From assembly GCF_900128995.1 (NCBI RefSeq), contig NZ_FQUE01000006.1, positions 1-64,000 on the forward strand: a DNA stretch of 64,000 bases, written 5' to 3'. Position 1 is the stretch's first letter. Each line of letters begins with the position of its first letter. The position numbers were made by a program, and so were the translations under genes. Under the pieces are notes generated by a model. The model had not been told where the DNA came from and searched no databases. It saw nothing but the letters and a program-made list of their open reading frames with translations. The stretch comes from Loktanella atrilutea. Its GTDB lineage: Bacteria; Pseudomonadota; Alphaproteobacteria; Rhodobacterales; Rhodobacteraceae. Shown piece by piece: positions 53,785-62,967 of this stretch.

Positions 53785-55245
53785 TCAGAACGGCGCCTCG
53801 ACCGGGTTCATGGCGACGTATATCCCCTTGATCTGGGTGTAGAATTCGATGGCGGCCTTGCTGTTCTCGCGGCCCACGCCGGACATCTTGGACCCGCCGA
53901 AGGGGGCCTCGACCGGGGCGAGGTTGTGCGTATTGATGTAGCAGGTCCCCGCCTCGAACCCCGCCGCCATGCGGTGGGCGCGGGTCAGGTCTTTCGTGAA
54001 CACGCTGGCGGCCAGCCCGTAGGGCGTGGCGTTGGCGCGGCGCAGGGCCTCTTCCTCGGTATCGAAGGTCAGGACCGACATGACGGGCCCGAAAATCTCG
54101 TCCGTGGCCAGTGCCATGTCATCGGTCACGTCGGCGAAGACGGTGGGTTCGAGGAAGAACCCCTCGCGGTCCGGCCTGTTGCCGCCGTGGACGAGACGCG
54201 CGCCGGCCGCCTTGCCCTTGGCGATGCAGGCCTCGACCAGATCACGCTGCCGCGCGCTGACCATGGGGCCGAAGTTGGTGGCCATGTCCATCGGGTCGCC
54301 CATGACGACGTCCGCGAGCCGTTCGGTCAGACGAGTCAGGAAGGCATCGACGAGACCGCGCTGGACGAAGACGCGCGTGCCGTTGGAGCAGACCTGCCCC
54401 GTCGAATAGAAATTGCCGAGAATGGCGCCGGAGACCGCATCCTCGAGATCCGCATCGTCGAAAACGACCTGCGGGGACTTGCCCCCCAGTTCCATCGTGA
54501 CGTTGCGCAGACCCTCGGCGGCGGCGGCATAGACCTTTTGCCCCGTCGGCACGGACCCCGTGAGCGACACCTTGGCGACGCGGGGGTCGGTGATCAGCGA
54601 CGCCCCCACCGCCCCCATGCCCTGCACGACGTTGTAAACGCCCGGCGGCGCACCCGCCTCGGTCAGGATCTCGGCCACCTTCAGGGCGCAGAGCGGCGTC
54701 GTCTCGGACGGCTTGAACACCATGGTGTTGCCGCAGGCCAGTGCCGGCGCGCCCTTCCAGCAGGCGATCTGGGTGGGATAGTTCCACGCGCCGATGCCGA
54801 CGCAGACGCCGAGCGGTTCGCGCCGGGTATAGACGAAATCGCCGCCCGCCAGCGGGATGTGCTCTCCGGTGATCGTGGCCGCCATGCCGCCGAAGTATTC
54901 CAGCGCATCGGCGCCGGAGGTCGCGTCGGCCACGGTGGTTTCCGACAGTGGTTTGCCGGTGTCGCAGGATTCGAGGACCGAGAGGTCGTGATTCCTTTCG
55001 CGCATGATGTCGGCGGCGCGGCGCAGGATGCGGCCGCGTTCGGTGCCGGTCATCGCGGCCCATGCGGCCTGCGCATCACTGGCCGCCTGCAGCGCGCGGT
55101 CGGCGATCGCGGGGGTGGCGGCGTGGACGCGGGCGATGACCTTTCCGGTGTAGGGATAGACCACGTCGATCGGGTCGCCGGCCGTGTCTTCGACGTATTC
55201 ACCAGCGATGAAATGACTGGCGGTGGGCTGTGTGTCGTAGGGCAT
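53785..55245 (-). CDS. betB: Betaine aldehyde dehydrogenase
   Basis: Oxidises betaine aldehyde to glycine betaine with NAD(P)+. A 486-residue aldehyde dehydrogenase: FKPSETTPL (cofactor Lys), the general-base Glu in MELGGKSPQ, the nucleophile Cys in [14 protein letters not shown], and a C-terminal [14 protein letters not shown] typical of BADH. ATG 55245 follows CGGAGG within a repeat (copy d) that fills the gap to betC. The long in-frame extension upstream runs across betC out of its frame and is not coding. Confidence 0.95.
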   Translation of the reverse strand: MPYDTQPTASHFIAGEYVEDTAGDPIDVVYPYTGKVIARVHAATPAIADRALQAASDAQAAWAAMTGTERGRILRRAADIMRERNHDLSVLESCDTGKPLSETTVADATSGADALEYFGGMAATITGEHIPLAGGDFVYTRREPLGVCVGIGAWNYPTQIACWKGAPALACGNTMVFKPSETTPLCALKVAEILTEAGAPPGVYNVVQGMGAVGASLITDPRVAKVSLTGSVPTGQKVYAAAAEGLRNVTMELGGKSPQVVFDDADLEDAVSGAILGNFYSTGQVCSNGTRVFVQRGLVDAFLTRLTERLADVVMGDPMDMATNFGPMVSARQRDLVEACIAKGKAAGARLVHGGNRPDREGFFLEPTVFADVTDDMALATDEIFGPVMSVLTFDTEEEALRRANATPYGLAASVFTKDLTRAHRMAAGFEAGTCYINTHNLAPVEAPFGGSKMSGVGRENSKAAIEFYTQIKGIYVAMNPVEAPF

Positions 55246-55250
55246 GGATG

Positions 55251-55283
55251 CCTCCGGCGGGAGTATTTCGGAAAAAGCGAGGA
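55251..55283 (+). repeat. Intergenic mosaic repeat, copy d
   Basis: GGAGTATTTC-G-GAAAAAGCGAGGA (55260-55283) matches 23 of 24 positions of the end module of copy b. It fills the betC-betB gap from 5 nt before betB to the base before the betC stop and supplies the betB ribosome binding site CGGAGG. Confidence 0.62.
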
Positions 55284-56786
55284 TCAGTCGCGCGGGAAAC
55301 GCTGGTTCGATTCGAGGACGTTGAGGTCCATGTGGTTGCGCATGTAGCGCTCTGACGCCTTTTGCAGCGGCTGGTAGTCCCACGGGTAATAGGCGCCGTT
55401 GCGCAGCGCCTCGTAGACGACCCAGCGACCGGCCTGACTGTGGCGGACGTCGGCGTCGAAGCGGTCGAGGTCCCAGCGGGCCTCCGCCCGTTCGCGCAGC
55501 GCGGCACGGGTGTCCTGATGGGCGGGGTCCTCGGCCAGGTTCGTCAGCTCGTGCGGGTCGGCGTCCAGATCGAAAATCTGGTCGGGGTCCGGCGCGCACA
55601 TGTTGAACTTCCAGCGACCCTGGCGGAGCGAGACCATCGGCGCGATTGTGCCTTCGGCGGCGTATTCCATCGCGACCGGGGCTTCGCGCGCCTCGCCCTG
55701 CCCTTGCGGGACGAGGGACTGGCCTTCGGTCCAGGGCATGACTTCCGACATATCGACGCCGGCCAGCGCGCAGAGCGTCGGGCAGACGTCGATGGTGCTG
55801 ACGGGATCGGTGACGAGGCCGGGGCGCATCTGGGGTGCGGCGATCATCAATGGCACACGGGAGGAGCCGTCGTAGAAGCTCATCTTGAACCACAGCCCAC
55901 GCTCGCCCAGCATGTCGCCGTGGTCGGAGACGAAGAGGATGATCGGGTCCTGCCCGGTATCCTCCAGCACCTGAAGGATCTCTCCGATCTTGTCGTCGAT
56001 GTAGCTGATGTTCGCGAAATAGGCGCGGCGCGCGGTGCGGATGTGGTCTTCGGTGATGTCGAAGTTGTCGCGGTCGTTGGCGTCGAGGATGCGCTGGCTG
56101 TGTGCGTCCTGCTGGTCGTAGGGGATCGGGCCGACCTGCGGCATCAGATGGTCGCAGTCTTCGTAAAGGTCCCAGTATTTCCGCCGCGCAACGTAGGGGT
56201 CGTGCGGGTGGGTGAAGCTGACGGTCAGGCACCAAGGCCGGTCGTCGTGACCGCGGGCGAGGTCGTAGAGCTTGCGGGTCGCGTTGTAGGCGACCTCGTC
56301 GTCGTATTCCATCTGGTTGGTGATTTCGGCCACGCCGGCGCCGGTGACGGAGCCCATGTTGTGATACCACCAGTCGATGCGCTCTCCCGGCTTGCGGTAA
56401 TCCGGCGTCCAGCCGAAGTCGGCGGGATAGATGTCGGTGGTCAGGCGCTCCTCGAACCCGTGCAACTGGTCGGGGCCGACCATGTGCATCTTGCCCGACA
56501 GCGCCGTCTGGTAGCCCGCGCGCCGGAGGTGGTGGGCGTAGGTCGGCAGGGCGGACGGGAATTCGGCGGCGTTGTCGTAGACGCCGGTGCGGCTGGGCAG
56601 CTGGCCGGTCATGAAGGACGCCCGCGCCGGCGCGCAGAGCGGCGAGGCGGTATAGGCGTCGCGGAACCGGGTGCTGCGGGCGGCGAGCTTTCGCAGGTTC
56701 GGTGCGTGCAGCCATTCAGCGGGCCCGTCCGGGAAAAGCGTGCCGTTCAGCTGGTCGACCATCAGGATCAGGATATTCGGCTTCAT
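55284..56786 (-). CDS. betC: Choline-sulfatase
   Basis: Hydrolyses choline-O-sulfate to choline and sulfate. A 500-residue type I sulfatase; the formylglycine motif is CAPAR starting at Cys51 in [13 protein letters not shown], the N-terminal metal ligands lie in [14 protein letters not shown], and [12 protein letters not shown] provides the second metal motif. The C-terminal tail with [24 protein letters not shown] is the choline-sulfatase-specific extension that closes the active site of the neighbouring subunit. No signal peptide, so it is cytoplasmic. It overlaps betI by 4 nt. Confidence 0.95.
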   Translation of the reverse strand: MKPNILILMVDQLNGTLFPDGPAEWLHAPNLRKLAARSTRFRDAYTASPLCAPARASFMTGQLPSRTGVYDNAAEFPSALPTYAHHLRRAGYQTALSGKMHMVGPDQLHGFEERLTTDIYPADFGWTPDYRKPGERIDWWYHNMGSVTGAGVAEITNQMEYDDEVAYNATRKLYDLARGHDDRPWCLTVSFTHPHDPYVARRKYWDLYEDCDHLMPQVGPIPYDQQDAHSQRILDANDRDNFDITEDHIRTARRAYFANISYIDDKIGEILQVLEDTGQDPIILFVSDHGDMLGERGLWFKMSFYDGSSRVPLMIAAPQMRPGLVTDPVSTIDVCPTLCALAGVDMSEVMPWTEGQSLVPQGQGEAREAPVAMEYAAEGTIAPMVSLRQGRWKFNMCAPDPDQIFDLDADPHELTNLAEDPAHQDTRAALRERAEARWDLDRFDADVRHSQAGRWVVYEALRNGAYYPWDYQPLQKASERYMRNHMDLNVLESNQRFPRD

Positions 56787-57340
56787 GCAGTGCCTCGCAA
56801 AATGTGCAGCGTCTTCAGGACCTTGCCGACGGCATCCGCATCGGGCGCGGCAAGCGCCGCGCGGATGTAGAAGCCGTCGATCAGGGCGGCGAGCGTGTCG
56901 GCGGCGGCGACCGGATCGTCGACGGTGCCGCGCAGGGCGTGGGTCAGGTTGGACCGCAGGCGCCGCTGGTAGAGCGACAGCAGCCGCAGGGCCTGCGGGT
57001 TGCGCTGCGCCTGCACGTAGAAGGTCATCCAGGCGCTGACGGTCGCAGGCGCAAAGCTGGAAGCCGCGAAACTCGCGGTGACGATGGCGGTGGCGCGGTC
57101 CGACCCGGCAGCCAGCGCGCGCAGCACCTCGCCCCGGTAGTCGTCGAGGATCTGCCGCATGGCGGCGACGAAGATCTGGTCCTTGTTGCCGAAATAGTGG
57201 TGCGCGAGCGCCGAGGACATGCCTGCACTGCGGGCGATTCGGCTGACGGAGACGTCCAGAGACCCTGCCCGTCCGACTTCCGCAATCGTGGCTTTCACTA
57301 GGGCCGCGCGGCGTATAGGTTCCATCCCAATCTTGGGCAT
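56783..57340 (-). CDS. betI: Choline-responsive TetR-family repressor BetI
   Basis: A 185-residue TetR-type regulator of the bet operon that releases DNA when choline is bound. Helix-turn-helix at about residues 28-48 (VSVSRIARSAGMSSALAHHYFGNKDQ), then the BetI ligand domain with YRGEVLRALAAG, SAWMTFYVQAQRNP and LIDGFYIRAALA. AAGGAG lies 10 nt before ATG 57340. It is first in betI-betC-betB-betA and divergent from choX with the operator dyad between them. Confidence 0.93.
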   Translation of the reverse strand: MPKIGMEPIRRAALVKATIAEVGRAGSLDVSVSRIARSAGMSSALAHHYFGNKDQIFVAAMRQILDDYRGEVLRALAAGSDRATAIVTASFAASSFAPATVSAWMTFYVQAQRNPQALRLLSLYQRRLRSNLTHALRGTVDDPVAAADTLAALIDGFYIRAALAAPDADAVGKVLKTLHILRGTA

Positions 57341-57354
57341 AAGAAATTTTCTCC

Positions 57355-57398
57355 TTGCCCCGAGTGTCTAACCTGTTCTTAATTGACTGATCAATCAA
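57355..57398 (+). promoter_or_regulatory. choX promoter with BetI operator candidate
   Basis: TTGCCC (57355-57360) and CTTAAT (57378-57383) with a 17-nt spacer form a weak promoter. TTGACTGATCAATCAA (57383-57398) is an inverted repeat with TGATCA at its centre and one mismatch pair, overlapping the start-point region. Its place between betI and choX fits BetI binding. Confidence 0.55.
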
Positions 57399-57417
57399 TA
57401 AAACCAACCGGGAGACC

Positions 57418-58341
57418 ATGATGACCCTGAAGACCACCCTGTCCGTGCTGGCGATCTGCGCCGCAATGCCCGCCGTGGCACAGGATGCCTGCTCCACCGT
57501 AACCATGTCCGACGTGGGCTGGACCGACATCACCACGACCACCTCAGCCACGAAGCAGGTGCTGAACGCGCTCGGCTACGAGACCGACGTGAAGATCCTT
57601 TCGGTGCCCGTGACCTTCGCCTCGCTCGAATCCGACGACGTGGACGTGTTCCTGGGCAACTGGATGCCGGCACAGGCCGCCGCCATCGGCCCCTATATCG
57701 AAAGTGGCGAGATCGAGAAGGTCGCGACCAACCTGACCGGCACCAAGTACACGCTGGCCGTGCCGGCCTATACCTACGAGAAGGGTCTGAAGACCTACGC
57801 CGACATCAACACATTCAAGGACGACCTCGACGGCAAGATCTACGGGATCGAGCCGGGCAACGAGGGCAACGGCTACCTCGTGTCGCTGACCGAGAAGGCC
57901 GATTCCGGTCTGGAAGGCATGGAGGTCGTCGAATCCTCTGAACAGGGGATGCTGGCGCAGGTGCGCCGCCTGTACGACAAGCAACAGGACGTCGTGTTCC
58001 TGGGCTGGGAACCGCATCCGATGAACGCCAACTTCGAACTGAAGTACCTGCCGGGCGGCGAGGATTTCTTTGGCGAGGAAGGTGTCGTGGATACCGTGAC
58101 ACGCGAGGGCTATGCCGCGGAATGCCCGAACGTGGGCAAGCTTCTGTCGAACCTCGCCTTCACCCTGCCGATGGAGAACGGCATCATGGGTCAGATCCTC
58201 GATGACGGGATGGACCCCGACGCCGCCACGCTGGAGTGGATGAAGGGCAACAAGGACGCGGTCATGGCCTGGGTCGACGGCGTGACCACCGTCGACGGTG
58301 GCGACGGAGCGGCCGCCGTGAGCGAGGCCTTCGGCTACTGA
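57418..58341 (+). CDS. choX: Choline ABC transporter binding protein
   Basis: A 307-residue periplasmic binding protein that captures choline for ChoWV. Signal peptide of about 21 residues (ending AVAQ) with mature start DACSTVTMSDVGWTDI, a typical ChoX/OpuAC start. The binding region has FLGNWMPAQAA with the aromatic-box Trp, and VVFLGWEPHPMNANFELKYLPGG. GGGAG lies 3-4 nt from ATG 57418; ATG 57421 is equally possible. First gene of choXWV, divergent from the bet operon. Confidence 0.94.
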   Translation: MMTLKTTLSVLAICAAMPAVAQDACSTVTMSDVGWTDITTTTSATKQVLNALGYETDVKILSVPVTFASLESDDVDVFLGNWMPAQAAAIGPYIESGEIEKVATNLTGTKYTLAVPAYTYEKGLKTYADINTFKDDLDGKIYGIEPGNEGNGYLVSLTEKADSGLEGMEVVESSEQGMLAQVRRLYDKQQDVVFLGWEPHPMNANFELKYLPGGEDFFGEEGVVDTVTREGYAAECPNVGKLLSNLAFTLPMENGIMGQILDDGMDPDAATLEWMKGNKDAVMAWVDGVTTVDGGDGAAAVSEAFGY

Positions 58342-58433
58342 AACCGGCTGCGCGAACGTCCCGCGCCTGTCCTCGAGGCAGGCGCGGGACGCATGCGACC
58401 CGATCTGTTCCCCACTGTTGTCAAAGGACTGGC

Positions 58434-59267
58434 ATGGCCTGGATTACCGACCACAAGATCCCGGTAGGAGATGCGGCGGAAGCCGTCTTCGACTGGATGC
58501 AGGACCACATGGGGTGGTTCTTCGACGGGCTCGCCACCGTGATGGAATGGATCATCGACTGGGTCGAATACATCCTGCTGGCCCCCAACGAATACATCGT
58601 CATCGCCGCCTTCGTGGCGCTGACCTACGCGCTGCAGCGCAACTGGAAGACCTGCCTGCTCGTGCTGGTCGGGTTTCTCTTCATCCTCAACCAGAACTAC
58701 TGGAAAGAGACGATGCAGAGCATGGCGCTCGTGCTGTCGTCCTGCCTTGTCTGCATGGGGATCGGGGTGCCGATCGGGATCGCGCTGGCCCACCGGCCGC
58801 GGCTTTACCGGTCCGTCGTGCCGGTGCTGGACCTGATGCAGACCCTGCCGACCTTCGTCTATCTGATCCCCGCCATCGTGTTCTTCGGCATCGGGACCGT
58901 CCCGGGGCTGATCGCCACCGTCGTCTTCGTCCTGCCTGCCTCGATCCGGCAGACGCACCTCGGGATCTCGCGCACGCCGACCTCTCTGGTCGAGGCAGCG
59001 CAGTCCTTCGGTGCGACCGGCAATCAGCTGTTGTGGAAGGTGGAGCTGCCCTCTGCCACGCCGCAGATCATGGCGGGGCTGAACCAGACGATCATGCTGT
59101 CGCTGTCGATGGTCGTGATCGCCGCCCTCGTGGGGGCGAACGGCCTCGGCGTGCCGGTGCTGCGCGCATTGGGACAGGTGAACACCTCGCTGGGTTTCGA
59201 ATCCGGCTTCATCATCGTCGTGGTGGCCATCATGCTTGACCGCACGCTGCGGGTGACCCGCAAATGA
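58434..59267 (+). CDS. choW: Choline ABC transporter permease
   Basis: A 277-residue inner-membrane permease of the ProW/OpuAB type with six spans. The coupling segment is TPTSLVEAAQSFGATGNQLLWKVELPSA (EAA-like loop with QLLWKVELP), and the hallmark NQTIMLSLSMVVIAALVGANGLG is intact. ATG 58434 with AAAGGA upstream gives the family length; the frame extends 5' into choX out of its reading frame. Its stop overlaps choV by 4 nt. Confidence 0.94.
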   Translation: MAWITDHKIPVGDAAEAVFDWMQDHMGWFFDGLATVMEWIIDWVEYILLAPNEYIVIAAFVALTYALQRNWKTCLLVLVGFLFILNQNYWKETMQSMALVLSSCLVCMGIGVPIGIALAHRPRLYRSVVPVLDLMQTLPTFVYLIPAIVFFGIGTVPGLIATVVFVLPASIRQTHLGISRTPTSLVEAAQSFGATGNQLLWKVELPSATPQIMAGLNQTIMLSLSMVVIAALVGANGLGVPVLRALGQVNTSLGFESGFIIVVVAIMLDRTLRVTRK

Positions 59268-60292
59268 GCGCCGTGGAGTTCGACAACGTCTCGATCGTCT
59301 TCGGTGACGATCCGGACAGCGCGCTGCCCCTGATGGACAAGGGCATGGAACGGCCCGAGATCCGGGCGGCCTGCGGTCAGGTGCTGGGCGTCCATGACTG
59401 TTCCCTGACCGTCGAGGAGGGCGAGATCCTCGTGCTGATGGGGCTGTCCGGGTCCGGCAAGTCGACGCTGCTGCGGGCTGTCAACGGCCTGAACCCGGTG
59501 GCGCGCGGCGACGTTCGCGTCAAGACGGGCGACGGCATGCGGTCGGTGACGCAGGCGGACAGGAAGACCCTTCGCAACCTGCGCCTGCACGACGTCGCCA
59601 TGGTGTTCCAGCAGTTCGGCCTGCTACCGTGGCGCACGGTGCGCGACAACGTGGGCCTCGGCCTTGAACTGGGGGGACAGTCGGCATCCAGGCGACGCGC
59701 CCGGGTCGAGGAGGAGCTGAAGCTGGTCGGTCTGGCGGACCGCGCCGATGCGCTGGTGGGCGAGCTGTCCGGCGGCATGCAGCAGCGGGTGGGACTTGCA
59801 CGCGCCTTCACCACCGACGCGCCGATCCTGCTGATGGACGAGCCCTTCAGCGCGCTCGATCCCCTGATCCGCACGCGGCTGCAGGACGAACTGCTGGACC
59901 TGCAGAAAGACCGGGGCCGGACCATCGTCTTCGTCAGCCACGATCTGGACGAGGCTTTCAAGATCGGCAACCGGATCGCGATCATGGAAGGCGGGCGAAT
60001 CGTCCAGGTCGGCACGCCGCGGGACATCTTCACCAATCCGGCGAACGACTACGTGGCGGAATTCGTGGCCCACATGAACCCGCTGGGCGTGCTGACGGCA
60101 CGCGACGTGATGACCGCGGGTGACGCGACCGGAGAGCAGGTCACCGCGGAAACGCCGGTGCAGGCGATCATCGACCGGATCGCGCCGGGCCAGACACTGG
60201 TGGTGATGGAGGGCGACAGGGCGATCGGTCAGATCACGCAGGCCTCGCTGCTGGCACGCCTCGGCGGTCGACACAAACCGACCGCCGGCTGA
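59264..60292 (+). CDS. choV: Choline ABC transporter ATPase
   Basis: A 342-residue ATPase of the ProV type, partner of ChoW and ChoX. N-terminal VSIVFGD and the ProV-specific insertion, Walker A GLSGSGKST at about residues 64-72, signature LSGGMQQRVGLARAF near 166-180, Walker B LLMDEPFSALDP, H-loop VSHDLDEA. The C-terminal third (after about residue 275) carries a CBS-like half domain (TARDVMTAGD, AIGQITQASLLARLG). It ends 59 nt before the convergent yebC stop; the gap contains paired palindromes. Confidence 0.94.
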   Translation: MSAVEFDNVSIVFGDDPDSALPLMDKGMERPEIRAACGQVLGVHDCSLTVEEGEILVLMGLSGSGKSTLLRAVNGLNPVARGDVRVKTGDGMRSVTQADRKTLRNLRLHDVAMVFQQFGLLPWRTVRDNVGLGLELGGQSASRRRARVEEELKLVGLADRADALVGELSGGMQQRVGLARAFTTDAPILLMDEPFSALDPLIRTRLQDELLDLQKDRGRTIVFVSHDLDEAFKIGNRIAIMEGGRIVQVGTPRDIFTNPANDYVAEFVAHMNPLGVLTARDVMTAGDATGEQVTAETPVQAIIDRIAPGQTLVVMEGDRAIGQITQASLLARLGGRHKPTAG

Positions 60293-60300
60293 GCCGGGGG

Positions 60301-60350
60301 GATTTTTCTCGAAAAATCGGACACGCCGGATTTTCCGCGAAAATCCGGCG
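60301..60350. repeat. Intergenic palindromes, copy e (pair)
   Basis: GATTTTTC-TC-GAAAAATC (60301-60318) is followed by CGCCGGATTTTC-CGC-GAAAATCCGGCG (60324-60350), a 12-bp perfect stem. Both match the palindromes at 50100 and 53739. They sit between the convergent choV and yebC and probably end both transcripts. Confidence 0.68.
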
Positions 60351-60351
60351 T

Positions 60352-61101
60352 TCAGCTCGCGGCGTAGGCGGCCATGACGTCGTCGGAGGCTTCGACGTTC
60401 GTCGTCACGTTCTGGACGTCGTCGTCGTCCTCCAGCGTTTCGACCAGCTTCATCAGCTTCGTCAGCCCTTCGAGGTCCATCTCGGTCTGCATGTTGGGCA
60501 GCCAGATCAGCTTGGTACTTTCCGCCTCACCCAGCGCCTCTTCCAAGGCAGTCGACACCTCGTTCAGGTCGGTCGGTGCGCAATAGACCACGTGGTTGTC
60601 GCCGTCGGACTGGACGTCCTCGGCACCCGCCTCGATCGCGGCCATCATCACCGTATCCTCGTCACCGACGGAGGCCGGATAGACGATCTGACCCTTGCGG
60701 TCGAACATGAAGCCGACGCTGCCGGTCTCGCCCAGGTTGCCGCCGTTCTTGGTGAAGGTGGAGCGGACGTTGGACGCGGTGCGGTTGCGGTTGTCGGTCA
60801 TGGCCTCGACGATGATCGCGACGCCGTTGGGGCCATAGCCTTCGTAGCGGATCTCGTCGTAGCTCTCGGCGTCGCCACCCACGGCCTTGTTGATCGCGCG
60901 TTCGATCACTTCCTTGGGGACAGAGGACTGCTTGGCCTCCTTCACCGCGAGACGCAGGCGCGGGTTCTTGTCCGGGTCCGGATCACCCATCTTGGCGGCG
61001 ACGGTGATTTCCTTGCTCATCTTGGAGAACAGCTTGGCGCGCAGCTTGTCCTGACGCCCCTTGCGGTGCTGGATGTTCGCCCATTTGGAATGCCCGGCCA
61101 T
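60352..61101 (-). CDS. yebC: YebC/PmpR family DNA-binding regulatory protein
   Basis: A 249-residue protein of the conserved YebC/TACO1 family. The family start [31 protein letters not shown], the middle [31 protein letters not shown] and the C-terminal acidic [20 protein letters not shown] are all intact. Members are reported as transcription regulators (PmpR) or as translation factors easing proline-rich stalling. Start ATG 61101. Convergent with choV. Confidence 0.95.
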   Translation of the reverse strand: MAGHSKWANIQHRKGRQDKLRAKLFSKMSKEITVAAKMGDPDPDKNPRLRLAVKEAKQSSVPKEVIERAINKAVGGDAESYDEIRYEGYGPNGVAIIVEAMTDNRNRTASNVRSTFTKNGGNLGETGSVGFMFDRKGQIVYPASVGDEDTVMMAAIEAGAEDVQSDGDNHVVYCAPTDLNEVSTALEEALGEAESTKLIWLPNMQTEMDLEGLTKLMKLVETLEDDDDVQNVTTNVEASDDVMAAYAAS

Positions 61102-61178
61102 GGCGTTGATCCTTCTTGCTCTGTCCGTGATTGCGGGCTGCTATAGCGCAGGCACCCCCTGCCCCGCAAGCCTGCGGC

Positions 61179-62957
61179 TTACAGCGGATAGATGATCGGA
61201 ATGACCAGCGAACAGATGACCGCAAGCGACAGGTTCAACGGCACGCCGATCCGCAGGAAGTCGGCGAACTTGTAGCCGCCGGGCCCGTAGACAAGGGTGT
61301 TGGTCTGGTAGCCGATTGGCGTCGAGAAGCTGGCCGAGGCCGCCATCATCACCGCGATCACCAGCGGGCGCGGGTCGACGGACAGGGCCGAGGCGAGGCC
61401 GATCGCGATGGGTGTCATGACGACCGCGACGGCGTTGTTGGACACCAGCTCCGTCAGGATCATCGACAGGGCGTAAACCGCGAAGACCACGACGTAGGGC
61501 GGCAGCACGGTCATGTAGGGCGCAAGAGAGCCCGCGATGATCTCGACGGCGCCCGATTCCTCCAGTGCCGCGCCCACCGCCAGCATCGCGAAGATCAGCG
61601 CCAGCAGGTGCCCGTCGATGGAGGAGAAGGCCTCGTCCGCGTCGATGCAGCCGGTCATCAGGACGACGACGGCGCCGAGGAAGGACAGCTGCAGGATCGG
61701 CGCCACGTCGAAGGCCGCCAGCACCACCACCGCCAGCATGACGCAGATGGCGATGGGCGCGTGGCTGCGGCGGTAGGCCCGGGCGGAAGGTTTGGACACG
61801 TCGGCAAGGTTCATGTCGGCGGCGAGACGTGCGATATCTTCGGGCGCGCCTTCCAGCAGAAGGGTATCGCCGACCTTGACCACCAGATCGTCGAGCTGGC
61901 GGCCGATATTGCGGTCGCGGCGGTGGACGGCAAGGGTGTAGACGCCGTAGCGGCGCCGCAGGCGCATGGCGCCGAGGCTGCGGCCCACCATCCGACATTC
62001 GGGAGAAATCAGCACCTCGACCGTCGACGTCTCTACCGCCGAGACCTGATCGACGCGGCGCAGTTCCCGCGTCGCCTGCAGCGACAGCAGTTCGGTCATC
62101 GCGGTACGCAGCACGACGCGGTCCCCGACCTCGAGCGTGACGCTTTCGAGGTCGCGCCGCAGCGAGGCATCGCCGCGGATCACGTCGATCAGGCGCACGC
62201 CCTCGCGCTTGAAGAGCTGGACAGTCAGCACCTCGCGGCCGATCAGGTTGCTGTCGGGCGGAATCACCGCCTCTGTGAAGAAGCGCATCTTGGACCGGTC
62301 CGACAACATGGTCGCCATGCTGGCGCGGTCCGGCAGCAGGCGGTTGCCGAAGAGGATCAGGTAGCCCATCGTCCAGACCGCGATCACGAGGCCGATCGGC
62401 GTCACCTCGAAGATGCCGAAGGGTTCCAGACCAGATTGCCGCGCCACCCCGTCGACCACGAGGTTGGTCGATGTACCGATCAGCGTCAGCGTGCCACCGA
62501 CGATGGACCCGTAAGACAGGGGGATCAACAGCTTGGAGGCCGACATCTTCAGGGTGCGCGCCATCTGGACGAAGACCGGCAGCATCACCACGACGACGGG
62601 CGTGTTGTTCACGAAGGCCGAGGCGGAGACGACGAAGCCCATGACGCCACCGATCGCCTGCCTGGGGTTCCGCTTGGCCGCGCGCTCGGCCAGTTGCGTG
62701 ACGTAGTCGAGCGCACCCGTCCGCACCAGCGCGCCCATGATGATGAACATCATGGCGATGGTCCAAGGCGCCGCGTTCGACAGCACATCGACCGCGGCGG
62801 CATAGGGCAGGATGCCGGTGAACAGCAGGAAGGCCGCGCCCAGCATCGCCACGACCTCGGTCGGGAAGGTCTCTCTCATGAAGAGCGCGAACATCACGGC
62901 CAGCACCGCCAGCGTGACGATGGCCTGATGCTGCGTCAGGATGGCAAGGTCGATCAT
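61179..62957 (-). CDS. SLC13-type permease with two TrkA-C domains
   Basis: A 592-residue anion:Na+ symporter-family protein. Hydrophobic segments fill residues 1-200 and 400-592; between them are two TrkA-C regulatory domains (about 205-290 and 300-380; ISPECRMVGRSLGAMRLRRRYGVYTLAVHRR). The signatures SASAFVNNTPVVVVMLPVF and SASFSTPIGYQTNTLVYGPGGYKF are the two SNT-like hairpin motifs of the fold. ATG 62957 (IDLAILTQHQ) is chosen; an in-frame start at 63023 adds only a basic stretch. Homologues carry sulfate, dicarboxylates or other anions; substrate unknown. Confidence 0.87.
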   Translation of the reverse strand: MIDLAILTQHQAIVTLAVLAVMFALFMRETFPTEVVAMLGAAFLLFTGILPYAAAVDVLSNAAPWTIAMMFIIMGALVRTGALDYVTQLAERAAKRNPRQAIGGVMGFVVSASAFVNNTPVVVVMLPVFVQMARTLKMSASKLLIPLSYGSIVGGTLTLIGTSTNLVVDGVARQSGLEPFGIFEVTPIGLVIAVWTMGYLILFGNRLLPDRASMATMLSDRSKMRFFTEAVIPPDSNLIGREVLTVQLFKREGVRLIDVIRGDASLRRDLESVTLEVGDRVVLRTAMTELLSLQATRELRRVDQVSAVETSTVEVLISPECRMVGRSLGAMRLRRRYGVYTLAVHRRDRNIGRQLDDLVVKVGDTLLLEGAPEDIARLAADMNLADVSKPSARAYRRSHAPIAICVMLAVVVLAAFDVAPILQLSFLGAVVVLMTGCIDADEAFSSIDGHLLALIFAMLAVGAALEESGAVEIIAGSLAPYMTVLPPYVVVFAVYALSMILTELVSNNAVAVVMTPIAIGLASALSVDPRPLVIAVMMAASASFSTPIGYQTNTLVYGPGGYKFADFLRIGVPLNLSLAVICSLVIPIIYPL

Positions 62958-62967
62958 CGCGGGTCTT

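Noticed and set aside
55246-56715. Extension of the betB frame upstream
   Set aside because: It passes through betC in another frame; BetB begins at 55245 with a ribosome binding site.
57383-57398. FNR-type site between betI and choX
   Set aside because: The TTGA and TCAA ends resemble an FNR box, but the TTGAC and ATCAA half-sites are 6 nt apart instead of 4. The BetI dyad explains it better.
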